Source: a bacterium (GTDB taxonomy: Bacteria > Latescibacterota > Latescibacteria > Latescibacterales > Latescibacteraceae). Taken from it: a stretch of DNA of 64,000 bases. Position numbers and translations under genes: made by a program. Shown here one piece after another: positions 26,716 through 35,023 of this stretch. The stretch is taken from contig JAJFUH010000050.1 of the NCBI GenBank assembly GCA_021372535.1, positions 20,395 to 84,394 of the forward strand. Direction: 5' to 3'. The notes below the pieces were generated by a model that worked only from the letters and a program-made list of their open reading frames with translations, was not told the DNA's origin and made no database searches. Positions within the stretch are counted from its first letter, which is position 1. Every line of letters begins with the position of its first letter.

Positions 26716-27243
26716 TTATCCCAGGCTGGAAAGCGGCGCAGTGAGCCAGAATGTCATGAGAATACCGATGAGGAGCGCGACAACCGCATAGGTTTCCACG
26801 AGTGCGGGAAAGAGTATGGCCCGGCCGCCTTCATCGGGCCTTTTGCCGACCAGATTGATCGAAGCCGCCGATGTCATTCCCTGGTTGATGGCGCTGATCA
26901 ACTGGACAACGCCGACACAGATACCTACAAAGAGGAGGCCTATTCCTATCGGAGGAGCGAGTTTGACTGCCTGATCGATCGATGCGATAAGATTGATTTT
27001 CATGGCAATGAAAATTGCACAGATAAAACCGTAAAATCCCTGCGTGCCGGGAAGGGCCATAAGGACAAGAAGCTTTCCGAACAGGTCGGGTTTTTCAGCA
27101 AGAACCCCCGCAGCCTGCGAACAGGCTATCCGGATTCCCATTGCACTTCCGACGCACCCTAACATAACCGCTGCCATTCCGCCAAGAACAGCCCAGCCTA
27201 CCCCGGTATGAATGAAGTAGGTATTGATAAACTGCTCCCACAT
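26716..27243 (-). CDS. atpK: V-type ATPase proteolipid subunit K (membrane ring)
   Basis: 175 residues with four membrane helices, a fused two-hairpin proteolipid. The motif LPGTQG at 64-69 and the essential carboxylate Glu150 in LVETY, with Gln121 29 residues before it, match the ion site of the Enterococcus hirae Na+ ring (Leu61, Thr64, Gln65, Gln110, Glu139). This argues for Na+ rather than H+ as the coupling ion; the assignment of Gln121 is by spacing. Located between subunits I and E, as usual. Confidence 0.94.
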   Translation of the reverse strand: MWEQFINTYFIHTGVGWAVLGGMAAVMLGCVGSAMGIRIACSQAAGVLAEKPDLFGKLLVLMALPGTQGFYGFICAIFIAMKINLIASIDQAVKLAPPIGIGLLFVGICVGVVQLISAINQGMTSAASINLVGKRPDEGGRAILFPALVETYAVVALLIGILMTFWLTAPLSSLG

Positions 27244-27391
27244 TATAGTGTTCCTCCTTTTGAAAACCCTGCCTGAAAATATCAGGAGTGATATGAATTA
27301 ATTCTCTCTATTATTATGGTGCATGACCTCAAATGCCTGGGATAAAGCCCGATCTTCATCATCGGGAGCGTCAGAAACTATTCACCGCCCT

Positions 27392-29401
27392 TTAATTCTC
27401 TGTCAGGTCGAGACGGCTGCTGCTGAATCCGAATGGTTTGAAGGGAACGCCGCCTCCCTCGTAAAACCTGCTGAACCATTCGAGCAGAATCAACCGCGCC
27501 GAATGTACAAAGGCGCTCAGTATACTCATGACAAAATTGAAAACATGCCCGAATATGATCAAAGCAATAAATAACACCCAGCCCACATAGGGTATTTCTT
27601 TCAGCATGCCGCCGATAATGTTGAATGACATGCCCACAACCGATGTCGTCATGCCGAGCGCCATCAATCGTGAATAGCTGATGACATCACCTACAAACGC
27701 CGTTGTGCCATAAGTGCCCATGATACCATACAGGCTGACCACACCGGCGATGAAACGCGGAACCAGCCCCTTCTGATCGCGACCCTGGGTGAGGACGAGG
27801 CCGATGGCGGCGATAATGAATAAGACGAGTGCCGGCATGGTGACCAGCCGCGGCCCTTTCATAACCAGAGAAAGCGCAAGAACGATCAGACTTATCAGAT
27901 ACACGAGCCACAGGACACCGTCATAGATGGACGATGCGATGTCCCCTCTCCGGAAGTCCCGGAGAAACCGCATGAATATCCCGTAAAGCTGATTGGTCAC
28001 TCCGATCCCGACAGCGATTCCGAGCGCTACTACCGGTTTCGTGAGCGGATCGAGCAGGCACAGCTTCAACCGCAGTTTATCGACAACGTTGCCTTCGCCA
28101 AAATACATGGGCAGATCGGCTCCCCAGCTTCCGACTGCAAAACCGAATATGACCGTACTGACACCGGCGTAGGTGAACAGCCTGAAGAACTGGACAAGCC
28201 CCTTCTGGTCACGGAACCGCTTCCTGAGCCACCATGCGAGAAGAATGAGCATGACGCCGTAGAGAACATCACCGTAGCAGATGCCGAAAAAGGTCAGGAA
28301 TGACAGGGTAAGAAACGCTGTGGGGTCGATGCCGCGGTACGACGGCAGTCCGAACATCTTGACCAGAAGACCGGCGGGCCGCAGGAAATTGTTCCACGAA
28401 ACGCTCACCGGCGGCTCTTCGCCTTCGTAGGTCTGAACGGGGACAAATTCGGCTGACGGAAACTCAGCTTCAAGGCGCGCCCTGAATTCATCGATGCTGT
28501 TTGCCCTGATAAATCCCCGGACGGCGAACAGGTTGTTCGATGTCACCATGTGCTGCTGGTCGATAATACGGTTCCGCTCGCTCTCCCAGTAGATGTGGGT
28601 AAGCGTAGCCCTGTGTATCCATTCTTTCGAGAGATTTGCTCCTTGTTCACGGAGTTCCTTTTCCCGTGACCGTGCGGTCTGTATCTGCTCTTCGAGCGAT
28701 GCGATGGCTTCGGTTACCGTTCCCTGAATCGGGGGAAGGACAATTTCACGGAGGCTGTAATCGATGATGATTTCATTCAGTGATTCCGACAGGGCGGGAG
28801 GAGCGACCATGATATAGATTGTCGTGTTGCCTCTGACGGAGAGTTGTTCGACATGAATATTCTGCTCGGAAAGACGGGTGTCGTTCAGAAACGATTTCTG
28901 TGCCTGACCGGTCACTCCGACAAGGTGGAAAACGACATGGTTGACCGCTCTCAGCCGGCTGATGTCCACTTTAAGAACATCGAGCTCGCCGAGCCTGTCA
29001 CGTTCCGCGGCAAGATGTATGCGCTGCTCTTCGGCTGATTCGATATCGCTCTGGAGTTTCTGGCAGGCGGATGCAAGTGAGTCGGGATCGACCGCATCGG
29101 CGGCTTCCTTTATCTCACAGGAAGATGCGAGCATCCGGACGGGGAACAGGCTTTCCAGAAAATCTCCGGGAGTCTTGTGAATTTCGCGGAGAAAATCGAC
29201 TACCCCCTGGAGTTTTGACGCCTGAATATCGGCATGAGAAGAATCCTCCTCGATCGGGCTGAAACGTTCGGACCAGTTCTCGGGGGTCTCCCTGAATTCA
29301 TCGATATGGACCTGGCGCTCCCGGTACAGCCATTCGACAAACCTGTCGCGGTGGCTTGACGGAACGAGCAAAAGAATGCTTTCCATCCGCTCGATACTCA
29401 T
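27392..29401 (-). CDS. atpI: V-type ATPase subunit I/a
   Basis: 669 residues. The N-terminal half (about 1-330) is soluble with two coiled-coil arms; the C-terminal half has seven to eight membrane helices that form the ion half-channels. The essential stator arginine is Arg578 in SYSRLMALG. FFGICYGDVLYG and GHVFNFVMSILSAFVHSARLI-type segments are further signatures. Its ATG overlaps the stop of the upstream stalk gene by four bases. Confidence 0.95.
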   Translation of the reverse strand: MSIERMESILLLVPSSHRDRFVEWLYRERQVHIDEFRETPENWSERFSPIEEDSSHADIQASKLQGVVDFLREIHKTPGDFLESLFPVRMLASSCEIKEAADAVDPDSLASACQKLQSDIESAEEQRIHLAAERDRLGELDVLKVDISRLRAVNHVVFHLVGVTGQAQKSFLNDTRLSEQNIHVEQLSVRGNTTIYIMVAPPALSESLNEIIIDYSLREIVLPPIQGTVTEAIASLEEQIQTARSREKELREQGANLSKEWIHRATLTHIYWESERNRIIDQQHMVTSNNLFAVRGFIRANSIDEFRARLEAEFPSAEFVPVQTYEGEEPPVSVSWNNFLRPAGLLVKMFGLPSYRGIDPTAFLTLSFLTFFGICYGDVLYGVMLILLAWWLRKRFRDQKGLVQFFRLFTYAGVSTVIFGFAVGSWGADLPMYFGEGNVVDKLRLKLCLLDPLTKPVVALGIAVGIGVTNQLYGIFMRFLRDFRRGDIASSIYDGVLWLVYLISLIVLALSLVMKGPRLVTMPALVLFIIAAIGLVLTQGRDQKGLVPRFIAGVVSLYGIMGTYGTTAFVGDVISYSRLMALGMTTSVVGMSFNIIGGMLKEIPYVGWVLFIALIIFGHVFNFVMSILSAFVHSARLILLEWFSRFYEGGGVPFKPFGFSSSRLDLTEN

Positions 29402-29724
29402 GGTGTGCTTCCCTTTATCCTGGAGATAATACGGTTTACGCTGCGGTCTACCGATTCGCGGGGGAGATTTTTAACCGATTCCGCCATCGTTTTATATTCT
29501 TTCCGTACACGGTCAAGTTCTTCATCACGTTTCCGGGCGGCATCGTCATTGATTCGGGTGGTTTTTTCGGCTATCTGCTTCTGTAAAGCCAGTTTCTCAT
29601 CTTCTATACGCTTGAGAGTATCCTGTTTGATTCTGCCGGCTTCGGCGTGTGCTTCGGAACGGATATTCTCAGCCTTTGAATCGAGATCGATTATTCTGGA
29701 AATTATGTTTTCGGCTGAATGCAT
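29398..29724 (-). CDS. V-type ATPase peripheral stalk subunit H/G
   Basis: 108 residues, nearly all a single charged coiled coil (SEAHAEAGRIKQDTLKRI, then RKRDEELDRVRKEYKTM), which matches the helical partner of subunit E. First gene of the operon. AGGAG lies upstream of the ATG. Sequence conservation in this subunit is low, so the call rests on position and composition. Confidence 0.82.
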   Translation of the reverse strand: MHSAENIISRIIDLDSKAENIRSEAHAEAGRIKQDTLKRIEDEKLALQKQIAEKTTRINDDAARKRDEELDRVRKEYKTMAESVKNLPRESVDRSVNRIISRIKGSTP

Positions 29725-30238
29725 GGGGCGGTCTCCTGTAAAACTTCAAATGAGATTTAAAACCTACACGAGACGGGGAAAGAATATGTATTGTACTTGC
29801 AATTCATATATTCTTGATAATTAATCGATATATGTTCAATTAATACCAAAAATTAACAATTCCTGCTAATATAATTGATGATATGAATTGAGGTCAAGAT
29901 AATTTCTGGTAAATATTTGATAGTTTTTTCCGGTTGTATTTTGCTATACGAATGCAGGAAATAACTACACCACAAAGACACAGGAAACACGATACGGAAT
30001 TGTCAGAAAAAGTGAAAACCCGCTATAATCAGTTTAATCCGCTAAAATCCGCTTTCAATTATCCGATCGAAACCTTTTAATAATTCTCTTTCACATGCAC
30101 TGATCCCTGATATAATGCTTTTCTTCCCTCTCCTGTTTACGGGAGAGAGACCGAGAGTCAGAGTAATAATTCTACGAAATTCAGTACGAATTTTCTGCGG
30201 AGACTGAATAGAAAAAGAGTATAGAGCAGGCACCGGTA
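29725..30238. other. Intergenic region with repeat words, holds the V-ATPase promoter
   Basis: About 510 bases. The stretch next to the operon is AT-rich and should hold the promoter, but no clear -35/-10 pair can be picked. 29967-29984 carries an accacaaagacac word and 30036-30056 an aatccgctaaaatccgc word, both relatives of the dispersed short repeats. A 66-codon frame on the minus strand lacks coding signs. Confidence 0.5.
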
Positions 30239-31498
30239 TCATGACCGGTTTTTAGCGCGTTTCGTGAATATCGTTTCGTTCGTTACGAGAGGTCTTGCAC
30301 GGAAGCCGATGCTCAATATATACCCGAGCGTGATATACAGAAACATCAGGCCGCTTCGGAGACCGAACATATCGCCGAGTCCTCCGATAATGAGGGGAAC
30401 GACTGCACCCCCGACGATTCCCGTGCATAAAATCCCCGATACCGCGCCGTGATGTTCTTTCAGAGAGTTCAAGCCGAGGGAAAATATGATTGACCACATC
30501 GACGAAGCGAAGAATCCCACGAGGGGGAAAGCATAGAGGGAAACCTGAGCAGGGCCGAAAAGAGCGGCGGTCAGGCACCCGGTCGCGCCGGCCGAAAAGA
30601 TGATGAGCACGGTTCTGCTGTCGAGGATTTTAAGGAGAATGAGCCCGAGCACGGTGCCCGCGGTAAAGAGTCCCCAGAACCATGAAACCGCCTTTGCGCC
30701 GGTTATATGAGGATCGAAACCATGATAGACGGCGAGGAATTTCGATATCCAGTTTGCGACACCCTGCTCGGTGCCGACATAGGCGAAAATTCCGATAAAA
30801 AACATGATGACGGTGGTGTTCTTCAGGAGGTTACGGCTTTTTTCCCACGATCCGACACGTTCATCGTCCTTCAGCTCGACAGACGGAAGTTTAATCAGCA
30901 CCATGACGAGGAGCATCGCAAGCGAGATAACAGCGAATATCCAGTATATCGAAATCCATGCCAGGCCCGGTGGCACAACCTTCGACAGGAATGATATAAG
31001 AGCGTTGCCGGGTGCGGCATTCCCTGAAAGGCGGGTGACCAGATACGAATAGACCCGGGGACTGATATAGGAGGCCGAACCGAATACGAGCTGTACCATG
31101 ACCATGTTGAAAGCATAATGCTCTTCTCCGCCGGCAACCCTCAGAAGGGGATTGAGTGTCACCTGGAGCATGGTCATTCCGGCACCGATCAAGAAGAGCG
31201 AAATCATGGCGATCCGGAAGTCTGCGAACAGGGCGAAAATGAGGGCGCCCGCGAAAGCGACGGAAAAAGATGCCACAAGGACTGGTTTCTCATGGAACCG
31301 TTCGACACCGAAGCCGGATGGTATTGACATGAATCCGTACGCAAGAAAAAAGGAAAAGGGCAGGAGGGCGGCCAGAGTCAGGTTGAGCTTGAAACTGTCG
31401 ATGATATCGGGAATAATCGGGCCGAGAATGTTTGTGAGGAACGAAATAACGAAAAATACAACAAGAATGAGAAAAACAAGGCCGCGATACCGTTTCAT
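30239..31498 (-). CDS. MFS sugar transporter, FucP-like
   Basis: 419 residues with 12 hydrophobic helices. The N-terminal pattern (LGPIIPDIIDSF, LPFSFFLAYGFMSIPSG, GAGMTMLQVTLNPLLR) is that of the fucose permease-like FHS family, H+-coupled importers for fucose, glucose, galactose or N-acetylglucosamine. It is the third gene after a ROK kinase and a SIS-domain protein in the same direction, so it likely imports the sugar those enzymes process. Confidence 0.85.
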   Translation of the reverse strand: MKRYRGLVFLILVVFFVISFLTNILGPIIPDIIDSFKLNLTLAALLPFSFFLAYGFMSIPSGFGVERFHEKPVLVASFSVAFAGALIFALFADFRIAMISLFLIGAGMTMLQVTLNPLLRVAGGEEHYAFNMVMVQLVFGSASYISPRVYSYLVTRLSGNAAPGNALISFLSKVVPPGLAWISIYWIFAVISLAMLLVMVLIKLPSVELKDDERVGSWEKSRNLLKNTTVIMFFIGIFAYVGTEQGVANWISKFLAVYHGFDPHITGAKAVSWFWGLFTAGTVLGLILLKILDSRTVLIIFSAGATGCLTAALFGPAQVSLYAFPLVGFFASSMWSIIFSLGLNSLKEHHGAVSGILCTGIVGGAVVPLIIGGLGDMFGLRSGLMFLYITLGYILSIGFRARPLVTNETIFTKRAKNRS

Positions 31499-31528
31499 GA
31501 CATTTGCCTTCGGGCGGATGGTAGTGTG

Positions 31529-32584
31529 TTATTCCCGTGCGGTGATTTTTTGTATGTGACGGAATATCCCGGCTTCCCTGCCTCTCCTTTTCGCCGTTTC
31601 ATGAATGAATAAACCGCTGAGAGGTGCGCACAGCATTGAAAAGAACCGTGGATCGGGACATTTGATTGATACCGGCAGCATGTTTGAACATTCAACATCC
31701 GGTTTTTCCTCGTCGGTAATGAGGAGTACCCTGCTTCCGTATTGTGCGAGATCCTTCGCCAGATTCACCGTAAGCTCCCATTGATTCACCCGCGAAGCTA
31801 TACAGACGGCATAGTGGCCGTTCCCGGCCATCTCGATGGGGCCGTGCCTGAAAAGCCCCGCCGAAAGCGCCTCGGTGAATATTCCCGCGCCCTCTTTCAG
31901 GGTCAAAGCCCACTGCCGGGCGGTAACGAGGTCGCTTCCCCGGGCTATGAGGTGAAGTGAGTCGAAGCCTCCGAAGAAGCTCACCGCGCTCTGTGCAAGC
32001 TCACTGGTCGCTTCGAGTGTATTCTCCATGATATCGGCCGTTTCACGGATTCCCCGGATGACTTTACCCGGCTCTTTCGACAGTATGGACTCGGCAAGCA
32101 GGAGCAGCACTGCGAGGGTGTTGGTATATGTCTTTGTGGAAATGGAAGCTTCGTCACCGGCTTGGAGGGGAAGAACGAAATCGGAGTTCATGCCCATGAA
32201 ACTGGCGGTGTTATTGACAATCGAGACGGTGCTTATCCTGCCTTTCAGCGCCCCGACCGCCTGCTTTGTCTCCGCGCTCTCTCCGGACTGGGAGACCGCG
32301 ACAAGGAGTTCGTCGCCGTGAAAGCAATCAAGGCCGAAGTGAATGAGTTCCCCGGCGTCGTGGATTTCAATGTCCGGTACGATTCCCGCGAGCTCCCTGA
32401 CGAGTAAGTACGGAGCATAGAGCGATGTGCCCATTCCGGTGAATACAATCTTTCGCTTCGACCGGGCTGTTTCCGCAACTGCCGTCAGGAGGGAGTACCC
32501 CTCGCGAGAACTGTAAAAATCCGCTGCCTTTCTGAGCGCATCGGGCTGCATCCTGATTTCTCTCACAAACCGTGTGTCATCCAT
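31529..32584 (-). CDS. SIS-domain sugar isomerase / deaminase-like protein
   Basis: 351 residues with two SIS folds, like the isomerase half of glucosamine-6-phosphate synthase but without the glutaminase domain. Signatures: FTGMGTSLYAP, LLVAVSQSGESAETKQA, STKTYTNTLA, and the second-fold ARGSDLVTARQWALTLKEG and FRHGPIEMAG. Proteins of this type deaminate or isomerise amino-sugar phosphates. The ribosome site GAGGAG lies inside the end of the ROK gene and the two genes overlap by eight bases, so they are translationally coupled. Confidence 0.85.
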   Translation of the reverse strand: MDDTRFVREIRMQPDALRKAADFYSSREGYSLLTAVAETARSKRKIVFTGMGTSLYAPYLLVRELAGIVPDIEIHDAGELIHFGLDCFHGDELLVAVSQSGESAETKQAVGALKGRISTVSIVNNTASFMGMNSDFVLPLQAGDEASISTKTYTNTLAVLLLLAESILSKEPGKVIRGIRETADIMENTLEATSELAQSAVSFFGGFDSLHLIARGSDLVTARQWALTLKEGAGIFTEALSAGLFRHGPIEMAGNGHYAVCIASRVNQWELTVNLAKDLAQYGSRVLLITDEEKPDVECSNMLPVSIKCPDPRFFSMLCAPLSGLFIHETAKRRGREAGIFRHIQKITARE

Positions 32585-33452
32585 ATACTGTCTCCTCGAT
32601 CAGTGCAGCCGCACCGAGTATCGCTGCTCTGCTCGACAGCGCTGCGGGAACAATTTTACGGGGCGCATCCTTACCCCATGACTTTTCGACATTTCTCGCC
32701 ATACCGTCTCGGAATGCATCGAATGCTTTTGCGATTCCGCCGCCAATGGCGATCCTTTCCGGGTCGAGGGTCGAGAGAATCATGACCATGACCGCACCCA
32801 CCGTTTCGCCGTAACGGTCGAAAATTTCTCCGGCCTGCTTGTCGCCGTCACGATAACGCTCGTAAAGCGCGGATGGTTCGATGTCGCTTCCGGTGATTGA
32901 TTTACAGATCGCTTTCAGTCCCCGGAGACCGACCCGGTCCTCGAGCATGAGGCCGTCATTCCATGGAATGTTCCAGATTTCGCCCTCGCCGTATGAGCTT
33001 CCCCGGTAGATTTTCCCGTCGACAATAATACCGCACCCGAGCCCTGTTCCGAGTGTGATGCAGATACAGTGACTGCATCCTTTCAGGGCGCCGGCACGGT
33101 GTTCTCCGAGGGCCATGCACCGCGCATCGTTCTCGAGAGAGACCGGAACGTGAAAGTGATCCGTGAGGCGTGATTTCAAGGGGTAGCTTTCGAGAGCCGG
33201 GATGTTTGCAACGAGGAAAAGCGCATCGCTTTCGGGACCCGCCGGGTTGGGAACACCGATCCCAATGCCCTGTATTCTGTGTCCGTTGGCGACATCTCCG
33301 ATAAGACCGGCGATGGTTCCGCAGATTTCGTCTGCCGTTCGGTCGGGACAGGTCGGAACGGTTTTTTCGGTAAGTATCTTTGAGTCGGCGACGGCGCCTG
33401 CGGTTATCGTCGTTCCGCCGAGATCGACACCGACAAATGTTTTATCTGCCAT
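32577..33452 (-). CDS. ROK-family sugar kinase, atypical
   Basis: 291 residues. The phosphate loop DLGGTT (10-15), the catalytic END at 107-109 and LGTGLGCG at 134-141 identify a ROK kinase. Two usual parts are missing: the zinc-binding CxCGxxGCxE cluster (the corresponding stretch reads VGLRGLKAICKS) and the EIGH histidine, which reads GEIWNIPW. Some zinc-free ROK enzymes exist. In this operon a glucosamine, N-acetylglucosamine or mannosamine kinase is likely. First gene of ROK-SIS-MFS, divergent from the M19 dipeptidase gene. Confidence 0.82.
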   Translation of the reverse strand: MADKTFVGVDLGGTTITAGAVADSKILTEKTVPTCPDRTADEICGTIAGLIGDVANGHRIQGIGIGVPNPAGPESDALFLVANIPALESYPLKSRLTDHFHVPVSLENDARCMALGEHRAGALKGCSHCICITLGTGLGCGIIVDGKIYRGSSYGEGEIWNIPWNDGLMLEDRVGLRGLKAICKSITGSDIEPSALYERYRDGDKQAGEIFDRYGETVGAVMVMILSTLDPERIAIGGGIAKAFDAFRDGMARNVEKSWGKDAPRKIVPAALSSRAAILGAAALIEETVYG

Positions 33453-33496
33453 AAAGTACCCGAGTAAAATAATTACACTATATAGAATGATATATT

Positions 33497-33541
33497 CCCG
33501 TACGGAGATTTGAAAAATTCATCTCCGCAGTTTTGTACGGG
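33497..33541. promoter_or_regulatory. Nested inverted repeat between divergent genes
   Basis: CCCGTAC (33497-33503) pairs with GTACGGG (33535-33541), and inside it GGAGAT (33504-33509) pairs with ATCTCC (33521-33526), with a 7-8 base bulge on one side. Its place between the divergent ROK and dipeptidase genes suggests an operator or structured leader. No T run follows on either strand. Confidence 0.5.
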
Positions 33542-33686
33542 TAACGATAATACAATGAGCAGAGGAAATCAAATAAATACCGTTATCAGAATTGACTGTC
33601 TTTCCAAAAATACGTATACTGAATCACATTCGGGTATTATTGATGAAATATTCGCTTCCATTATAAGACATGACAAGGATAACTCA

Positions 33687-34820
33687 ATGAAAAGACGTCA
33701 TTTCGTTGCCGCCGCAGTCATGGCCGGTGCGGTGAAGGTGTCTGTGTCTTCCCCGCTGAACCGTATGCTTTCCGAGAAAGAGGCTGTCCGTGAGGGCAAA
33801 TCAATCCACGAGAGCATTCTGACACTCGATACCCATGTCGATCTTGAAATAGACCCTGAAAAGGATGTGCTCGATCTAGGCAAACGGCTTGAAAACCGCA
33901 AGGTCGATCTCGTCAAGATGCGAGAGGGCGGTCTCGATGCGGTCTTTTTTGCCGTGTGGGTCGGCCAGAAAGAGCTCACGGAGGCAGAGTATGCCGAGGC
34001 ATATAAAACAGCCCTGCTGCTCTTCGGGGCTATTCACCGCATGTGTGAAGAGTTGAACGGGGACCTCATCGAACTCGCTTTAACACCGGATGATGTGGTC
34101 AGGATCAACAAAAAAGGCAAGCTCGTTGCCGCGATAGGTATCGAGAACGGTTTCCCGCTCGGCATGGACATCGCCCGCGTCAAAGAGTTTTATGATCTCG
34201 GCGCCCGGTATATAACGCTCACCCATATGGGGTACAATCAATTGGGTGATTCCTCCAATAGATCGAAGGAAATTCCGGCGGAGAAATTCGGCGGCCTGAC
34301 CGATTTCGGCAAACAGGTCGTCCAGGAGATGAACAGGCTCGGCATGATGGTCGATGTTTCGCATGTTTCAATAAACTCGTTTTACGATGCCCTTTCCGTG
34401 TCGAAGGCGCCGGTTATCGCGTCCCATTCGGGCTGCCGCGCCGTGTGTGATGTCGAGCGTAACCTTGACGACGACCAGTTGCGGGCTCTCAAGGGGAACG
34501 GCGGTGTCATCCAGGTCGTCGCATACGGGGGCTATGTGAAAAAACCGGCGGAGGAGGCGAACCTTGCAAGTTTCGCGGATCACATCGATCATGCGGTCAA
34601 TCTCATCGGAATCGATCATGTCGGCATAGGCGCCGATTTTGATGGCGGCGGGGGAATACCCGGGTATAACGATGCCTCTGAATGCATGAATGTCACCGTC
34701 GAGCTCGTACGGCGCGGATATTCCCGTGAAGACATCGAAAAAATCTGGGGCGGAAATCTGCTCCGCGTCTGGCGCGAGGTTGAAAAGATCGCGGCGAACG
34801 TGCGGGATGAGAGAAAATAG
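33687..34820 (+). CDS. Tat-exported membrane dipeptidase (peptidase family M19)
   Basis: 377 residues. Start at 33687 because MKRRHFVAAAVMAG begins a Tat-like signal there and AAGGAT precedes it; the open frame extends 177 bases upstream without a ribosome site. Zinc ligands of the renal dipeptidase family are present: DTHVD, GIENG, DVSHVS, ASHSG and the acidic GADFDG near the end. The enzyme cleaves dipeptides, often with a D-residue at the C-terminus. Next to amino-sugar genes it might act on peptidoglycan-derived peptides, which is inference. Confidence 0.88.
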   Translation: MKRRHFVAAAVMAGAVKVSVSSPLNRMLSEKEAVREGKSIHESILTLDTHVDLEIDPEKDVLDLGKRLENRKVDLVKMREGGLDAVFFAVWVGQKELTEAEYAEAYKTALLLFGAIHRMCEELNGDLIELALTPDDVVRINKKGKLVAAIGIENGFPLGMDIARVKEFYDLGARYITLTHMGYNQLGDSSNRSKEIPAEKFGGLTDFGKQVVQEMNRLGMMVDVSHVSINSFYDALSVSKAPVIASHSGCRAVCDVERNLDDDQLRALKGNGGVIQVVAYGGYVKKPAEEANLASFADHIDHAVNLIGIDHVGIGADFDGGGGIPGYNDASECMNVTVELVRRGYSREDIEKIWGGNLLRVWREVEKIAANVRDERK

Positions 34821-34842
34821 CCCATGCTATTGAATTATAATA

Positions 34843-34870
34843 GAACGCGGATTGTGCGGATTTACGCTGA
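34843..34870. repeat. Short interspersed repeat word (gaacgcggatt)
   Basis: Carries agaacgcggattgtgcgg, a copy of the word at 11261-11284. Lies 20 bases after the dipeptidase stop. Confidence 0.5.
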
Positions 34871-35023
34871 TATGATATTTTTTTATACATTTTTTGTATC
34901 GACAATTGATTGTAGCTCAGGATAGTATTAATAATCGATTATACCGCATTATACTCTTGTGGTTAAATATTTTCATGAATAATCAGGGATCGATATATTT
35001 CTGAAAATCGGAGAATCCGTGCT

